Source: Dermatemys mawii
Lineage: Eukaryota > Chordata > Testudines > Dermatemydidae
Reading direction: 5' to 3'
NCBI GenBank assembly: GCA_007922305.1
Contig: ML677334.1
Location: 63,835,142 to 63,899,141 of the forward strand
Length of the DNA: 64,000 bases
Shown here: in pieces, positions 23,930-40,600 of the stretch
Layout: the number at the start of each line of letters is the position of its first letter
Position numbering within the stretch: position 1 is the first letter of the stretch
Notes under the pieces: model-generated
The model's database searches: none
What the model was told of the DNA's origin: nothing
The model's input: only the letters and a program-made list of their open reading frames with translations
Program-made: the position numbers and the translations under genes

Positions 23930-26130
23930 GTACATAATAGAGTTTTTTGAATAGCATGTCCATCAGGGCCATGTATGCACCCTTGGCTTCCTTGGGCTCC
24001 TATTGAGGGCATACAGAACAGGGAGGCCGTGACCTTACTTCATTCCCCTCACAATTCAAAGTTTGTGTAGCTGAGGCCTCTAAAAAATTGGTGCTAAAGG
24101 GTGGGATGTGGGATCCACAGTGGGTACAACTTCTCAAAGAACTACAGTTACTGAAGAGTCAGTAAACTTGCTTTCTTCTTTGAGTACATGTCAAAGTGGA
24201 TCCCACTGTAGGTGACTGGGGGCAGTATCTTCTCCGGATTTTGCAAGTGAAGAATCTGGGCTGTATCAGTGAAACAGGGATTGAGTACTGCTCTTCCGAA
24301 CTTGTCATCTGCCCTGGCAGCCATGTCAAGTGCACAGTGTTTCAAAAAAGGTCAGTGAGCTTGCTCCACAAGGCTCTCTTATAGATCTCAGAAATCATTA
24401 CATTTCTGAAGCAGACCAGAGACATTGGCTGGGTCCTAATGGAGTATGCATTTATATGAAGAGTGCATGGCTTGCCAACCAACTGATTACAGACAAATAA
24501 ACTGGGTAATCCACCTGGAAATTCTCAGTGAAGAGAGGGCTTGGGCTTTTGACATGCTGGATATGACCAAAGAGATTCTGACAGGCTTGTTGATTTAATA
24601 AAGCAGAACCCTACACACATCAAGAGTATAAAAGGTGTATAAGGCAGTCTAGTCATGACAGCCTGCATCCTACTGTTATGTCTTTTTGCATTCCAGTGAC
24701 GAGGGTCTTGCTACTGAAGCTGCAGGAGAAAGTTACTGTCTTTGCAGACGAAGGAGGAGAAGCCTGACTCCTACAGGCCTGAGAAGTTGGGCCTCAAAAG
24801 CCCCAGCAATATTCTGTATATGCACAGAGGGCTGAATGCTTGCTGCCTGTACTAGTGCCAACCCCAGCATGCCTGCAATTGGGGGCTGTAGAGATCTTCT
24901 GGTTTCTAAATGGTGATGCTGCTCACAGACCTCAGCAACAAATCGTCTCTGCCAGATGTCAGAGAAAAGGCAAGGCCCGGGAATGGTGAGGAGTATACTT
25001 CCACAGGCAGCGCTGATTCATAAAGTGGTATCTTCTCTAAGGACTATGTCAGTGCAAATGTTTCTCTCAATGCTGAGTATGCTCTAAATCTGTATTATCG
25101 GTGCTAGAATGAATATCATGGGGGAGTGGGGGTATGTCTGGTACAAGAGCCATACTGCACCACAGTCAGCTACTTTCTGCACATCTTTGATGCTAGGTGT
25201 GACTTGCCTTCTGACATCTTCCTGTATCCCTCTTTATGAGAGATCAGAGCTCCTTCCCCACCATTCAGGGTGGCCTCTTTAGCACCATTTCAACCTCTGA
25301 GGTGTCAACTTTGATGTTGGGCCTGCTGACAGGCTTCAGTGCAAGTCATGGTACTAGCGCTGATCTTGATGTCATGCCTGGCTTTGGTACCACTTTATCA
25401 GCTGAGGACATCAGCATCACCTGCCTGTCAGTTAGATGTAGGCTTGACCATTAAAGGGATCTTCAAATTCAGCTCTTCTGTGTCTGATGGCACTTTTACA
25501 GGTTGTTCTGGAATATGAAGCTTCAGCCTTGCATCTCTTGATTTGTGGGTTCTTTCAGAGAAGGAGAGGCAGACTGCACATCTGCTTAGAGTGCAAGACT
25601 CTCCCAAGTAGAACACACATCTGCTGGGCCAAACTTTCAGAGGAATTAGACTCTCACAGGATGGACCAGGCTTGAAGATTGTGGGGTCTGAGTCCACTGT
25701 GCCAAGTTACCGTTCAGTGGAGGTCAGGGAGTGTGCATTCATACATGCAGGTGGGGGTGGGCAGGGGCTGTAAGCAATTTTTTATTTGACAAGCACTAAA
25801 ATCAGACTAGCATAAGAAAATAAAGAATGAAGATGGTTCTGAAGAATCTCAGAAGATATGATGGAGTGTTTTGAGAAGTCTAGCAGGTTGAACACCAGCT
25901 AGGTTCCATCTTGTTGCCAGAGGTGGCAACAGGTAATTGAAGGAGGCCTGCAGATACCTCACCTTTTATGCCCTCATACAGGAGCATGAGGAGCCACAGA
26001 GTGTATGTGCAACCATGAGGAACATGAGATATTCAGAAAAATCCAGTCTAACATGCAGAGGTTCATGCACACCTAAAGTGAAATCCACACTGACACACTT
26101 GAAAAATGAATGCTACACACTGTTGGAAAG
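23930..26130. mobile_element. Probable DIRS-like relic
   Basis: Near the left end, gtgggatccacagtggg and caaagtggatcccactgtag lie about 85 bases apart with caaagaactacagttactga between them, the arrangement I know from DIRS-type terminal regions in turtles. The right side has tgcacacctaaagtgaaatc, resembling the opposite terminus. Between them I found no RT block, only heavily decayed sequence. The family is inference. Confidence 0.42.
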
Positions 26131-26708
26131 CTTGGGACCTTTGCTTTCCAGTGTATTTATTTCTAATCCTATTTGTTTATAATGTGTTTGACCCAAACAG
26201 TCACCGACTCCTATGACCAGTGGTGCTTTTTCAGCACTGATCCAGGACAGGATAGTAAATTACAGAGCTTGGTCCAGTGTAATTTTTATATTAAATATAA
26301 AGAGGTAAAATAAATGAGTAATGCACCATACAGCAACATTTTGGTTTAGAAGTGATATTACTGAATCCTATTTGGGAATCTATCCTGAGTTACACAAGTG
26401 AGTATGTAGGTCAAATAATTTCATCTTGCTTTCCTCCACATCTTTCTGGATTAAAATTCTAGCTGTTCTAAATGCTTACAAATCCTGTAAACTTTATTTT
26501 ACACTACAGTAAGTCTTAACAGAACCTGAAAGACAAAACAAGACTACAGGGAAATATGAAAACTGATTTAATACACATACGTAACTGAATGGCTTGAAAA
26601 TTGCAAAACAATGAAAAGTTTCTCCTCCAAATATATTCCTTGCTTAAAAGGTATTTGGTAATATTTACAATTTATCAAACTGGTTTGAGAAAAAAATATA
26701 AAAGATTA

Positions 26709-31194
<4,486 letters not shown>

Positions 31195-31349
31195 CTCTGC
31201 TGTCATTTTGGCAAACCTGTCTGGAGGTATGTTTCCACATAATACGTTTTTTCTTAGATTAGGGTTCTTTGTGTCCTTGAGATTTGCTATTCTACTTCGT
31301 ACCCTATTTTTGTATTTCATGTCGGTATTCTTCAATTCTTGATATATAG
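31195..31349 (-). CDS. TCEA1: TCEA1, central domain II exon
   Basis: The 155-base exon completes Ala176 with CT and encodes [20 protein letters not shown], then [20 protein letters not shown] and [11 protein letters not shown]. This is the three-helix central domain that binds Pol II. The 3' border is a normal gtaagt donor. The 5' border is not preceded by AG: only an intron ending in AC (aagcac) restores the conserved EEAIYQEL reading, which fits a minor-class intron upstream. Confidence 0.95.
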
Positions 31350-31359
31350 GTGCTTAGGA

Positions 31360-31368
31360 CTTAAGGAA
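31360..31368 (-). promoter_or_regulatory. TCEA1: U12 branch-point sequence
   Basis: TTCCTTAAG on the - strand, matching the U12 snRNA-pairing consensus except at the last base, and at the short distance from the AC end that minor-class introns need. Confidence 0.85.
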
Positions 31369-32329
31369 CACATTGATTAGATTTTGTTCAGTAAATGTCA
31401 GTAAACATCGATTTCACCACATACACACATACAGATGAAAAATATTTCAATCAACAACAAATTTTCAGATCAGCACAGTGATAAAAATGCTGCTTGAGAA
31501 TTTATTAGTTTTATTTAAAGATATTTATTTTGTATATTTTAACATATGTTGAAAATTTGTGTTTTAATCACTATAAAACAAAAGTTTGAATCTCTATGTC
31601 TACGGTAATTAAATAATTGTCTTACCTTCCACAATTTCCCACAACTGTGAAAATTTAAGTAGATAAAAATACTTATAAGCAAACATCTATACTATCTACC
31701 GAAAGTATAAAAAAATAGAAATAAAACTCTGCTAAACCTACTCTTTATATAGTTGGTCAGTTCCTTTCTTAGCAATGTCTGCCAGTGCTTGTATTACATA
31801 ACGTTCTCAATTTCTTCTGCTCAGCACATGGCAACTAAGTAATGAAACTGCAGATCTCTCAAGATCTCTCTTTGACTTGTGGAAGCCTCTCACAAGAATG
31901 CACCAGGCATCTTAAATTCATTCTGCTGAGGAACTGCTGAGTTCCCAAAATAATGCAGTGTTGATATCTGAGCATCAATAATACCTAAATCAAATTTCCA
32001 ATGAAAAATGAAGTTTCCAAAGTTTTCAACATGGCTACCCGATTTCTTTACAGAAGACACTCTCACGTTTTATGCTAAATGTACGCTGACTGGATAGCAT
32101 TAGGAAACTTGGATTGTTACTCCCTATACAATATTTGGTCTATTGCTAAGTAATAGATGCTGTCAGTTGCCAGTTTGGCTCCTTTAAAATGAAGTTGGGG
32201 AGGGTGGGTGGAAGAAAGAGTCCTGATTTGGGTGAGCATTAACCACGTTAGAATTAAAAAGAAAACAACAAAAACTACGCATTAAAGGAAAAGAAGATTA
32301 AGCACTTTGATAATGCCAAAAAAACCCAG

Positions 32330-32515
32330 ACTAAGATTCACCCAAGATTACAGGAACACAACACCACCACCTAGATCTTATACAGCACTTGTCATCAGTA
32401 GATTTCAAAGGTAAGCCACAGAGAGAAGTGACTTGCCTAAGGTCATCCAGCAAGTCAGAGGTGGGAACAGAACCCAGTTCTGCCAACCACCAGTCCAGAG
32501 CTCTACCTCCTAAGC
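32330..32515 (-). repeat. tRNA-derived MIR-like SINE, antisense
   Basis: On the - strand the copy reads gaggtagagctctgga (box A-like), then aactgggttctgttcccacc (box B-like), then gctggatgaccttaggcaag and tcacttctctctgtggctta, ending at 32330. Its head is interrupted by the hAT element that follows, so the SINE is the older insertion. Confidence 0.7.
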
Positions 32516-32772
32516 CAAGGATCGGCAACCCTGGCACGTGGAACTGCAGGGTAAGCACCCTTAGCGGGCCCCGCCGGTTTGTTTACTTGCCAGTTCACCG
32601 ACCGCGGCTCCCACTGGCCACAGTTTGCTTTCCCAGTCCAATGGGGGTTGCTGGCCGCCATTTCCCGCAGCTCCCATTGGACCGGGACGGCAAACCAGCA
32701 AGTAAACAAACCAGCGGGACCCGCTAAGGGTGCTTACCCTGCAGTTCCGCGTGCCAAGGTTGCCGATCCCTG
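32516..32772. mobile_element. Non-autonomous hAT, palindromic, 257 bp
   Basis: Ends caaggatcggcaacc and ggttgccgatccctg are inverted repeats, and the match continues inward for most of the element (gcagggtaagcacccttagc against gctaagggtgcttaccctgc). The 8-base flanks tcctaagc and tactaggc agree in six positions, as expected for an old hAT target duplication. It is GC-rich and has no transposase. Confidence 0.8.
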
Positions 32773-33098
32773 TACTAGGCCACACTTTCTCTAGTATTTC
32801 ACCACCAATCACTTTAGTTAGATATCTGCTATAGCGGCTGCTAGCAGCAGCAACCTTAGAACAATAAAGGTAAGTAAAAAGAGTTCTGTATGTAAAATAT
32901 AATGTTCATAAATTGTGAGAATCGCTTCTCACACTAAAAACTTTCACACAGCTGTACTGAACAAAATGAGTATTTTCCTACTGAATAAAAATCAATGTTC
33001 ATTATAAGGACCAAACAATTTTTTAAAAATTTGAACAGCAATATAAAACCATCAGCAAATTCTAATTCTAGAACACTTAGATATGTCACAAAGGATAT

Positions 33099-33155
33099 CT
33101 TCTTCAATCTGAGATCCCAGCTCTTCCTCATCAGCACCAATAGCAATGTAGTCAT
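33099..33155 (-). CDS. TCEA1: TCEA1, short acidic exon before the U12 intron
   Basis: The 57-base exon completes Asp157 with AT and encodes DYIAIGADEEELGSQIEE, ending with a single G that joins CT of the next exon to give Ala176. It lies at the start of the central domain. The acceptor is gttcag; the downstream site is ATATCCTTT, not GT. Reading on past the border gives residues unlike any TFIIS, which supports the AT-AC border. Confidence 0.94.
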
Positions 33156-35815
33156 CTGAACAAAAGAGAAGTTTTATTATTAGCATTAAGTCAACATCAG
33201 ATTTCCTTAGCAGCTCAAGTACCCAGTGGGAATCCTGGAAAGCATAAATTATGCCACAACCATAGTATGCATTGTCAGAAAAAAAAATTGCACTATGTAT
33301 TTTTATAGTAACAAAACACTGTTAGCTCATTATTTTGCAGAGCACACAAAAAGTAAAGAAGATAGATAGAAAAATGGCCTAAAATCTTATATAATCAGGA
33401 GCTAAACTGCAGAGGTAGGTAGTGTACAAAGAGTTTTTGTGTTATCAATTAAGTCTTGAAGATTCTACTCAGTTTGACAACTGCCAATCTGTACTCTGAA
33501 AGAAAAGACTGAACTATCACTTCAACATCTGTAATAAAATTCACTCTCAAGATAGCATGGGTACAGTCAATTACTGTTAGACATCAGCAGAATCGGCAAT
33601 TAAGTTGTAGAAAGGAGCTTAATGGACATTACAAATGTAAGGAAAGCAGGCAAACTGAAGTGCAATAAAACAGGAAAGTTAAAGTGATAAATAAAATAGG
33701 TAAAATACTTAAACTCTAAAGACAGCATGAAAAGTTTGGTCTGAAATGCCCAATTAGAAATCTCAGAGAGAAAAAGTAAAAGAAACAAACATTCACTTTC
33801 TAATTTAACATTTACTTCCCAATTTGACAGAGGACAGGCTAGACAGTGCAAGCATACTATCAACATTTTCCACCTTCCTTCCCCTCACCTTCCTTTGCAT
33901 TTTAAAAAGATCAAAGAACACCACCAAAAAGAAATTAAGCCAATTTCATAAGTTAAAAAAAAAAAAAAAAGTTTCAGGGATCACATCTATCAAATGCCCA
34001 GATCAATTTTTTTTCAATCACATATTCCTGCTTAAAAAAAATTAAAATAAAAAAATCTCCCCTTTTGCTGTGCGAAAAGCCAATAAAAACAGCAGAGCAT
34101 GACCGATTACTGATGGGAAATAACAGTGAAAAAGCCTACACTCAAAATGCTGTCAAAATGTACAACGTAAGAAAACTGAAGAGAATAACTCAGTAGCCTG
34201 TTAGTTTAGCAATGATTTTAGGTAAGTTTCCAAAGATAAGTGTGATTTAAATTGACATTGCATAAACTTTGCAAAGTTACCTAAGTGATTTAGGAGACTA
34301 AATTACATTTACCCAAGAATTTAAGTCAGTTAGGCATCTTAACTTTCATTAACTTCTAGCTGGACTTTGATGTTTTTCAAAAGTGTCTCTGTCTAACTGC
34401 TTCTGGCTGCTCTCTGCAAGTCAGTTTGTATGAGAAGTGGATGACTCAGTATTTAGAAAGTGAGCGTTATTATGGACAGGACTTGGGACTACATATAACA
34501 CTGCCTTAGGGCTCAAAGAAAAGGGGACCCAGTCTCCATTTTCTGAAGGGAGAGAGAAAACAGCAGGAAGGACCCAGGCTGCATGTATGTACGTTGCTTT
34601 GAGCATACTGATCTTTTTATGCATATTCTCAATATTACCCATTTGCTATTTTCATTCACTTACATTTTGTAGTACCTTTATAACAAACTTCATAAGAAAC
34701 TGTATCTTGTTAAAAGTCCCTAAAAATAATTTTTTTAAATTATTCTTTTCACTACACAAGCCAGTTTGAACCAAAGAGAAGGTTAATAATGAACAGATTT
34801 GGTTCCCATTGATAAGGACTGTGTACATTTCTGGTATAAATTTTGAATTTAGTTTAAAACTGAGAGTTAAATAAATATAATTTGGCCTAAGAATAGCTTT
34901 AGAAGGATGGGCGCATGAAACTACAGTTATTTAAAGGGTGCAAACATAAGAAGTAACAGGAGAAGTTTTTTTGTGAGGAGCTCATGGAACTATACAGATT
35001 AATGTGCATAAAGTGTAGAGGTTATTTCTGTATTTTGAAAATAAAAAATAAAAAGGAGCAATAGGGTGAAGTTAAGGGTAAATGTAGGAACAGCAGGAAA
35101 ATAAAAGCCTTGACAGAGAGATCTGCTGGATTACAGAACAATCTCTCAAAGGACATTGTGTAAATCTTATTTTTCAGTGTAAAACAAAGGTGTAAGAGAA
35201 CTCCTAGAACTGAAAACAAGATGGAATAGATCATTTCATAGGTCTTGTCCACCTCCAAATTTTATAACTCTCAAAAGACACAGATGTGAACACCCCTGAA
35301 ACTGAACGAGAAGCAAATACAGCTGTCATGGATTGGATACTTAAAGAATTTGTCATATTTAAAATTATTTAAAACATCAGTGCCAGATGTATTGTAACAA
35401 AATTAAGTTGCAACTGAAATGGAAACAGAGCTTCTGGCTACCAGAATTTGAAAGGTCACAGGATCCTAGGGGACATTGTGATGCACTCCCGCGTGCCTCC
35501 CCTCTATTCCTCCCCACAAAAACACCACTACACTGAAATAATACCTTTCATGGAAACAGATTAAACTGATGATACAAGGAGGTAATGGCTAGCATGTATC
35601 ATGAAGAGGATTCTCTGCTATTGGAAAGTAGTCGTCAAATGGACTGGAGCAGGAAATGCACCTCAGCATGTTTCTAGGTTGCGCTAATCTTGATGAACCT
35701 ATACCTGACTAGCCAGCCTGGCTGTATAGAATTTAGACTGGTCTGACAACCAGGATACACAGGATGAAGAAAAAGAACAAAATCCAATACCGCAAATAAG
35801 TTCTACAAAGCTCAC
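33156..35815 (-). other. TCEA1: TCEA1 intron 5
   Basis: A 2.7 kb intron with donor gtgagc and acceptor cttttgttcag. It is AT-rich with poly-A runs near 33957-33970 and 34035. No gene or assignable repeat. Confidence 0.85.
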
Positions 35816-35964
35816 CTCCTGTTTTGAGAGCAGCAGCCAGCATTTCTCTACATTTCACTCGTACAGAATCTGAAGTACTTGGAGCTCGAGGAAAAGAAGG
35901 GATGAAGGAATCTGATGAAGCATTAGCCTCCTCTTTCCTGATGCTGGAGTTGCTACTGGAACTG
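35816..35964 (-). CDS. TCEA1: TCEA1, Ser-rich linker and start of domain II
   Basis: The 149-base exon begins with C completing Ser107, then a serine-rich linker ([20 protein letters not shown]) that differs clearly from the mammalian linker, then the conserved [20 protein letters not shown] and LAAALKTG, ending with G of a split Asp codon. The linker ties the mobile N-terminal LW domain to the polymerase-binding core and is the fastest-changing part of TFIIS. Splice sites on the - strand are tactttag before and gtgagc after. Confidence 0.93.
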
Positions 35965-36115
35965 CTAAAGTAGGTGAAAACAGAAAAGTGGTATGAAATG
36001 TGTTTTCTCCAATGTTTTTCACCCTAGATCAAAACAAACTTTCTATTTGAGCTCATATCTCATTAACAATATTTCCGTACCAAAACAAAGATAATATTTA
36101 TGCAATTATTTAGAG

Positions 36116-36956
36116 AAGGGGCGGGCAAACTTTTTGGCTCGAGGGCCACATTGGGATTAAAAATTGTGCAGAGGGCCAGGTAAGGAAGGCTGTGCCTCCT
36201 CAAACAGCCTGACCCCACTCCTTATACTACAATCCCCCCACTTCTGGCCCCCTCACTGCCCCCCTCAGAACTCCTGATCCAACCAACCCCCCACCCCTGG
36301 TCCTTGTCCCCTGATCGCCCCCTCCGGAGGACCCCCCCACTCTAACTTATGCCCCAGAACTCCACTCCCTAAGTCCCCCGCTCTTTGTTCCCTGACTGCC
36401 CCTCCCGACACACCCCCCATCACCATAACCTCCCCCCGGGACCCCAGCCCCCATCTAAGCCCCCTTGCTTTGTTCCCTGACTGCCCCCTACCGAAATCCT
36501 CCCACCCTAACCACCACCACCTAACCCCCCGCTTACTTACCTTAGTTAGCTGGGTACTCCTCGACCCGGCCAGGGAGCATGGGGCACTGCTGTGCCCCAC
36601 CTGGCCAGGGAGCGCGGGGCCCCGCGGCTCCCCGCGCTCGACCTGACCCCTGGCCAGAGAGTGCGGGGCCCCGCGGCACGCTGGGCTTGGCCCGACCCCC
36701 CGTCAGGGAGTGCAGGGCCCAGCAGCTCCCTGCGCTTGACCCAACTCCCGGCCAGGGAGCGTGGGGCAGGCCCAGCCCCGAAGCGTGAGGACCCGCAGCA
36801 TGCTGGGCGTGGCCCCATCCCCCGGGGGCGTGGGAACCTGTGGCACACTGGCCCGGCCCTTGGGCCGGGGGTGCAGGGCAAAAGGCAGGCTCGCAGGCCG
36901 GATGAAAATGGCCGGCAGGCCACATGTGGCCTGAGGATCATAGTTTGCCCACCCCA
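36116..36956. mobile_element. Non-autonomous hAT, GC-rich, 841 bp
   Basis: Ends aaggggcgggcaaactttt and agtttgcccacccca are inverted repeats of the hAT type (ancestral caggggtgggcaaact). Flanking octamers atttagag (36108-36115) and attaagag (36957-36964) agree in seven of eight bases. The second half is CpG- and proline-codon-rich and produces long spurious open frames. No transposase domain. Confidence 0.82.
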
Positions 36957-38411
36957 ATTAAGAGCTACAGATATTGTTAATCTTCAGTAAAAAGGATCTT
37001 TGAAATACTTGCTTCTATGCGAAAAGGGTATAACAAGAATTTTACTAAAGAGGGACCCCCGGTCCAGTGATCTTCTGGGCTCCTTCGTGCTATAGAAGCC
37101 ACTCCAGCCCCTCCAGGTCCCACTTACACCTCCAGTTCCCAAACGTATGCAGTTTACAGGGAATGACATGTGGGGGCAGAAACACAGATCAGTCCCCCAC
37201 GGCATTTGCATTGTAAGGGCACTAGCTCTCACCATGATGTTTTCCAAAGTGGTGGCCCCTTAGCATGTCCAAGTCAAGCATAACACAGAGAGTGGGCGCA
37301 GTCTATAGGATATGGAGTCTCCCCCAGGACCCAAAGCCCAGCTAGAGCCCAACGTGGGGCACCAAGGGAGACCACTGGTGAGGCGGTATGTCAATGCAAT
37401 GGTGCCCCTTCTGGCCAAGCGCGGTGTGGTCACTGGCTCACTCAGCTCAGCGGGCTATCAGTCTATTCCTGGTACTCCAGAATCTGGAAAATCCTCTAAT
37501 CTCAGGTCTGTCAAGTGATTGGTAGGGGAACCCAGGCCCACCCACTCTACTGAATTCCAGCTCAGGGCCCTCAAGACAGATAAGTAGGATCAAGGTTCGC
37601 CAACTTTTACAGTGCCCTGAGCTGCTTCTTACCTTCCCCTTGGCCTCTGCAGGCTCTTCAGCCTGTTGGTTTGTTCATCCGTTTTTGGGGTGTTATACCT
37701 GGACAGCTCTTTAGAACTTTACTGACTTGAGTTCCTTTCTCTGCCTGTTCACACCCCTCTACTTCCCAGCACTTTTATCCTCCCAGCTGCTGTGAGAATG
37801 CCAATCAGCAGTGGTCAGCAATTCCTGTATTACCCCTTTTGTTGCTGGGCCACGGTGGGATACATACACCCCACAACACTCTGCCCCACACTGACAGTGA
37901 AGAGTCTGCTGAATCTGTTAGCATATTCTGGTTTTGTGGGAGACAGACTGCCAACAGAGTAATCTGATGGCTCATGCCATCAGTTCCACAAACTGACTGC
38001 TTCTGCACACAAGGGGAAGGCTCTCGCTCCTCCCTGTCTACTGATGCAAAAGACAGTTTTGATGTTGTCCGACATTACGAGGGCATAGTGACTTCGAATG
38101 AACGGGAGAAAGGCTTTGCAAGCCCTTCAAACTGCTTATGGCTCTAGAAAATTAATGTGCATCCTGGACTCTTCTTATATCCATGTGCCTTGTACTGTAT
38201 GGTTGTCCACATAGGCTCCTCAACCCAACAGGGATGTGTTGGTAACAATCACCCTGTCCGGTACAGAGGCAAGGAAGGGAATGCTCACACGTACATGGCA
38301 GGTTTTCTTCCACCATAACAGGGACAATATCACTTTTGGGGAGGAGGGGGGAACAGTCACTACAATGCCCAAGGACTGTAAACATTGGCTTCAAGCCATG
38401 TATTCCCTTAC

Positions 38412-39147
38412 TTATAGGCAACAAAGGTGGAGCCTTGCAAATGACATGACATAAGTACATGAGGTCACGTGGCCTACAAGAGAGACAGAGGTCTTAACAG
38501 GCACTTGGGGGTTGCTTATGACCTGGTCTATATTTTTCATAGCTTCAAACCTGTCCCTTTGCAGGGAAGCCCTTGCTGTGACTGAATTTAACAGTGCCTC
38601 CAATGAAGTATAAAGTCTGCATAGGGGTAAGGATGGATTTTTCAGCATTTATACTGATCCCCAAAGAGGAGAGAAGTTGCAGCATTGTCAAAGTAGACAC
38701 ATGGTTGTGTTAGAGTAACCTGGAGACAAGGAGCCAATCATTGACATAGGGGAAGACTATGAAACCATAACATCTGATATAAGCTGATACTACAGAGCAT
38801 ACCTTGGTAAAGACATTGGAGATGGTAGGAACAATGCCAAAAGTGAGTATTCTGTATTGAAAACAGTCAGAGCCTAGGAATCTGAGAAAGCATCTGTGAG
38901 CGGGGTGGATGCACAGGTGAAAGCAGGTGTCCATGTTGAGAGCGATAAACCACATACCCTTTTTCAGGGATGGAATTATAGATACCGTCATGGCCATGAG
39001 AAACCTGAATTTGCAAATAAAAAAGTTCAGATGGCAGAGGTCAAGAATGGGTCTCCAACAGCCCCTCTTTTTAGGTACTAGGAATTTTGTCAAGTAAAAA
39101 AACTTCTCCCCTGGTACTGAAGAGGAACCTGTTCTGTTGCTCCTCAC
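38412..39147 (-). pseudogene. DIRS reverse transcriptase remnant
   Basis: A 145-codon open stretch carries KFLVPKKRGCWRPILDLCHL, then WFIALNMDTCFHLCIHPAH and FQYRILTFGI, ending in YVNDWLLV. The usual catalytic motif YLDDWL reads YVNDWL here, and the first catalytic block (usual LKDAYFH) reads MDTCFH, so catalytic carboxylates are lost. The following segment (VPVKTSVSLVGHVTSCTYVM) continues toward the RNase H part after a break. Confidence 0.8.
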
Positions 39148-39354
39148 TGTAAGAGGGATTTCATTTCTTGTTTGAGAATGTTCTCATGAGAGTGGCCCGA
39201 GAGGGTACTGGGAAAGCAAGTAGAGATGCAAACTCTGTTGAATAGCTAGAATGGATGACGTTCTGAACCCATTTGTCCATTTTTGCACTCCAGGTGTGGA
39301 AAAACAGTGCTAGATGACCCTCAAAGGGTGCATAGGAGTCGGGAGGCATTAGAC

Positions 39355-39562
39355 TTAAGATATATCTACACTACAGTGAAACACCCACATCTGGCCTGTA
39401 CCAACTGACCCAGGCTCGCACAGCTCAGGCTGCAGGGCTCTTTCATTGCAGTATAGAATTCTAGGCTTGAAGTCTACACACTGCAGTGAAATAACCCCGT
39501 AGACTAAGCCGACTGACATGGGCCAGCCGCGAACATCCAGTTGCTATGTAGACATACCCTTA
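39355..39562. mobile_element. MITE inserted in the DIRS-like relic
   Basis: The ends ttaagatatatctacac and gtagacatacccttag form an imperfect inverted repeat. The interior (gaaataaccccgtagactaa) resembles the copy at 44503-44680. A three-base TTA/TAA duplication, as in PIF/Harbinger elements, is possible. Confidence 0.6.
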
Positions 39563-39867
39563 GTGGTTTGCAGCTCTCAAGTTCCTGTCAAAAACAATAT
39601 TAACTGAGGGCTGAGATTGGATGAGAAACCTGCTGAGGAAGGCGTGGGGAAGCAGGCCTTTTGAACCCTCTGCCTCTCATGGGGTGACTCAAAGTCATTA
39701 GTGGAAAACCAACTATTCCATCACTCTAGGCTTCTAGGATTACCAGTGAAATTTTCTGTTTGGGGCAGGTGCATATATATTCTCAGGGAATGGAGGGTGG
39801 CCCTGGACTTCTTCAAAGTGTGCAAGGACTCATCCATCTTCTGATTATATATAGTCTCCTTGAAGGG

Positions 39868-40600
39868 TTAGTCCTCTATGGTGTTCTGGCCCTCTCTGGG
39901 AAACCCCGGAGCATGAAGCCATAACTCCCTGTGCATTACTATGGTAGTAGTCATCACTCTGGAAGATGCATCAGCCATATCTACTGCTGACTGGAGAAAA
40001 GTCCTGGCAACCATTTTGCATTCCACCATGAGAGCCTGGAAACAAGCTCTGTCCTCCTGTGGGAGTTTGTCAAATTCTGTGAATTCTGCATAGTTCACAA
40101 AGTTGTACTTAGCCACTAGTACTTGGCTATCTTGGAGTTCAGAAGAAGGAAAGACCTTCCTTCCCAGTAAGTTGAGACACTTGCCCTCCTTATAAGTTGG
40201 GATAAACTGAGGCATATTATTGCCTAGATCTCCTTGTGGTGGCCTGCACCACTAAAGACTGAGGAGCAGGGTGAGAGAACAGAAATCCAACCCCTCTGAC
40301 TCAGGCATAGTACTGTTTCTCTGCCCTCTCAGGGTAGGGGTGCAGGTAGCTGGGGTATGCTCTACCTGGCTCCAGGATGTTTTATCAGGGAACACTTTGA
40401 TGTGGAGCCAGAGGACAGAAAAATGTCCAGAAGCTTGTGTTGAGGATACTGAACTTCCTCAAAAGAAATCTGCAGCTGCGCTGTAATTCTGTGCAGTTCC
40501 CCGCAATGACTATAAGAAATTCTAGGACCACTGGAGTCACTGCCATCACCCTGCCCAGATGAGGCAATCTTGTTGGTTCTGATGGAACTGCCAGATTCTG
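39868..40600 (-). pseudogene. DIRS gag-like remnant
   Basis: Frames on the - strand carry KEGKCLNLLGRKVFPSSEL, then LVAKYNFVNYAEFTEFDKL and SAVDMADASSRVMTTTIVMH. I recognise these blocks as the gag-like protein of turtle DIRS elements (pattern LLGRKVYSS...DVADTAAR). Upstream sequence to 40600 continues the same product in another frame. Confidence 0.68.

Larger units (their letters stand above)
31350..33098 (-). other. TCEA1: TCEA1 intron 6, U12-type AT-AC intron
   Basis: Read on the - strand, the intron starts ATATCCTTT directly after exon sequence GAAGAAG and ends gttccttaagtcctaagcac. ATATCCTTT is the exact U12-dependent 5' splice-site consensus, and TTCCTTAAG at 31360-31368 matches the branch-site consensus TTCCTTRAY in eight of nine positions, with its adenosines 11-12 bases from the end. 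Terminal dinucleotides are AT and AC. No GT-AG alternative keeps the frame. Length is 1749 bases, and it has been invaded by a SINE and a hAT element. Confidence 0.93.

Noticed and set aside
26513..26524. Alternative last TCEA1 exon (tttcag then gttctgttaa on - strand)
   Set aside because: It would add one extra base after the phase-0 donor at 26799 and give the wrong residues. The site at 22584-22592 fits frame, acceptor and FC ending.
36542..36990. Long GC-rich, Pro/Arg/Gly-rich open frames on both strands, and a CpG-rich patch like a promoter
   Set aside because: They lie inside or run out of a hAT element with matching ends and a 7/8 target duplication. Composition alone keeps the frames open, and no first exon or domain is present.
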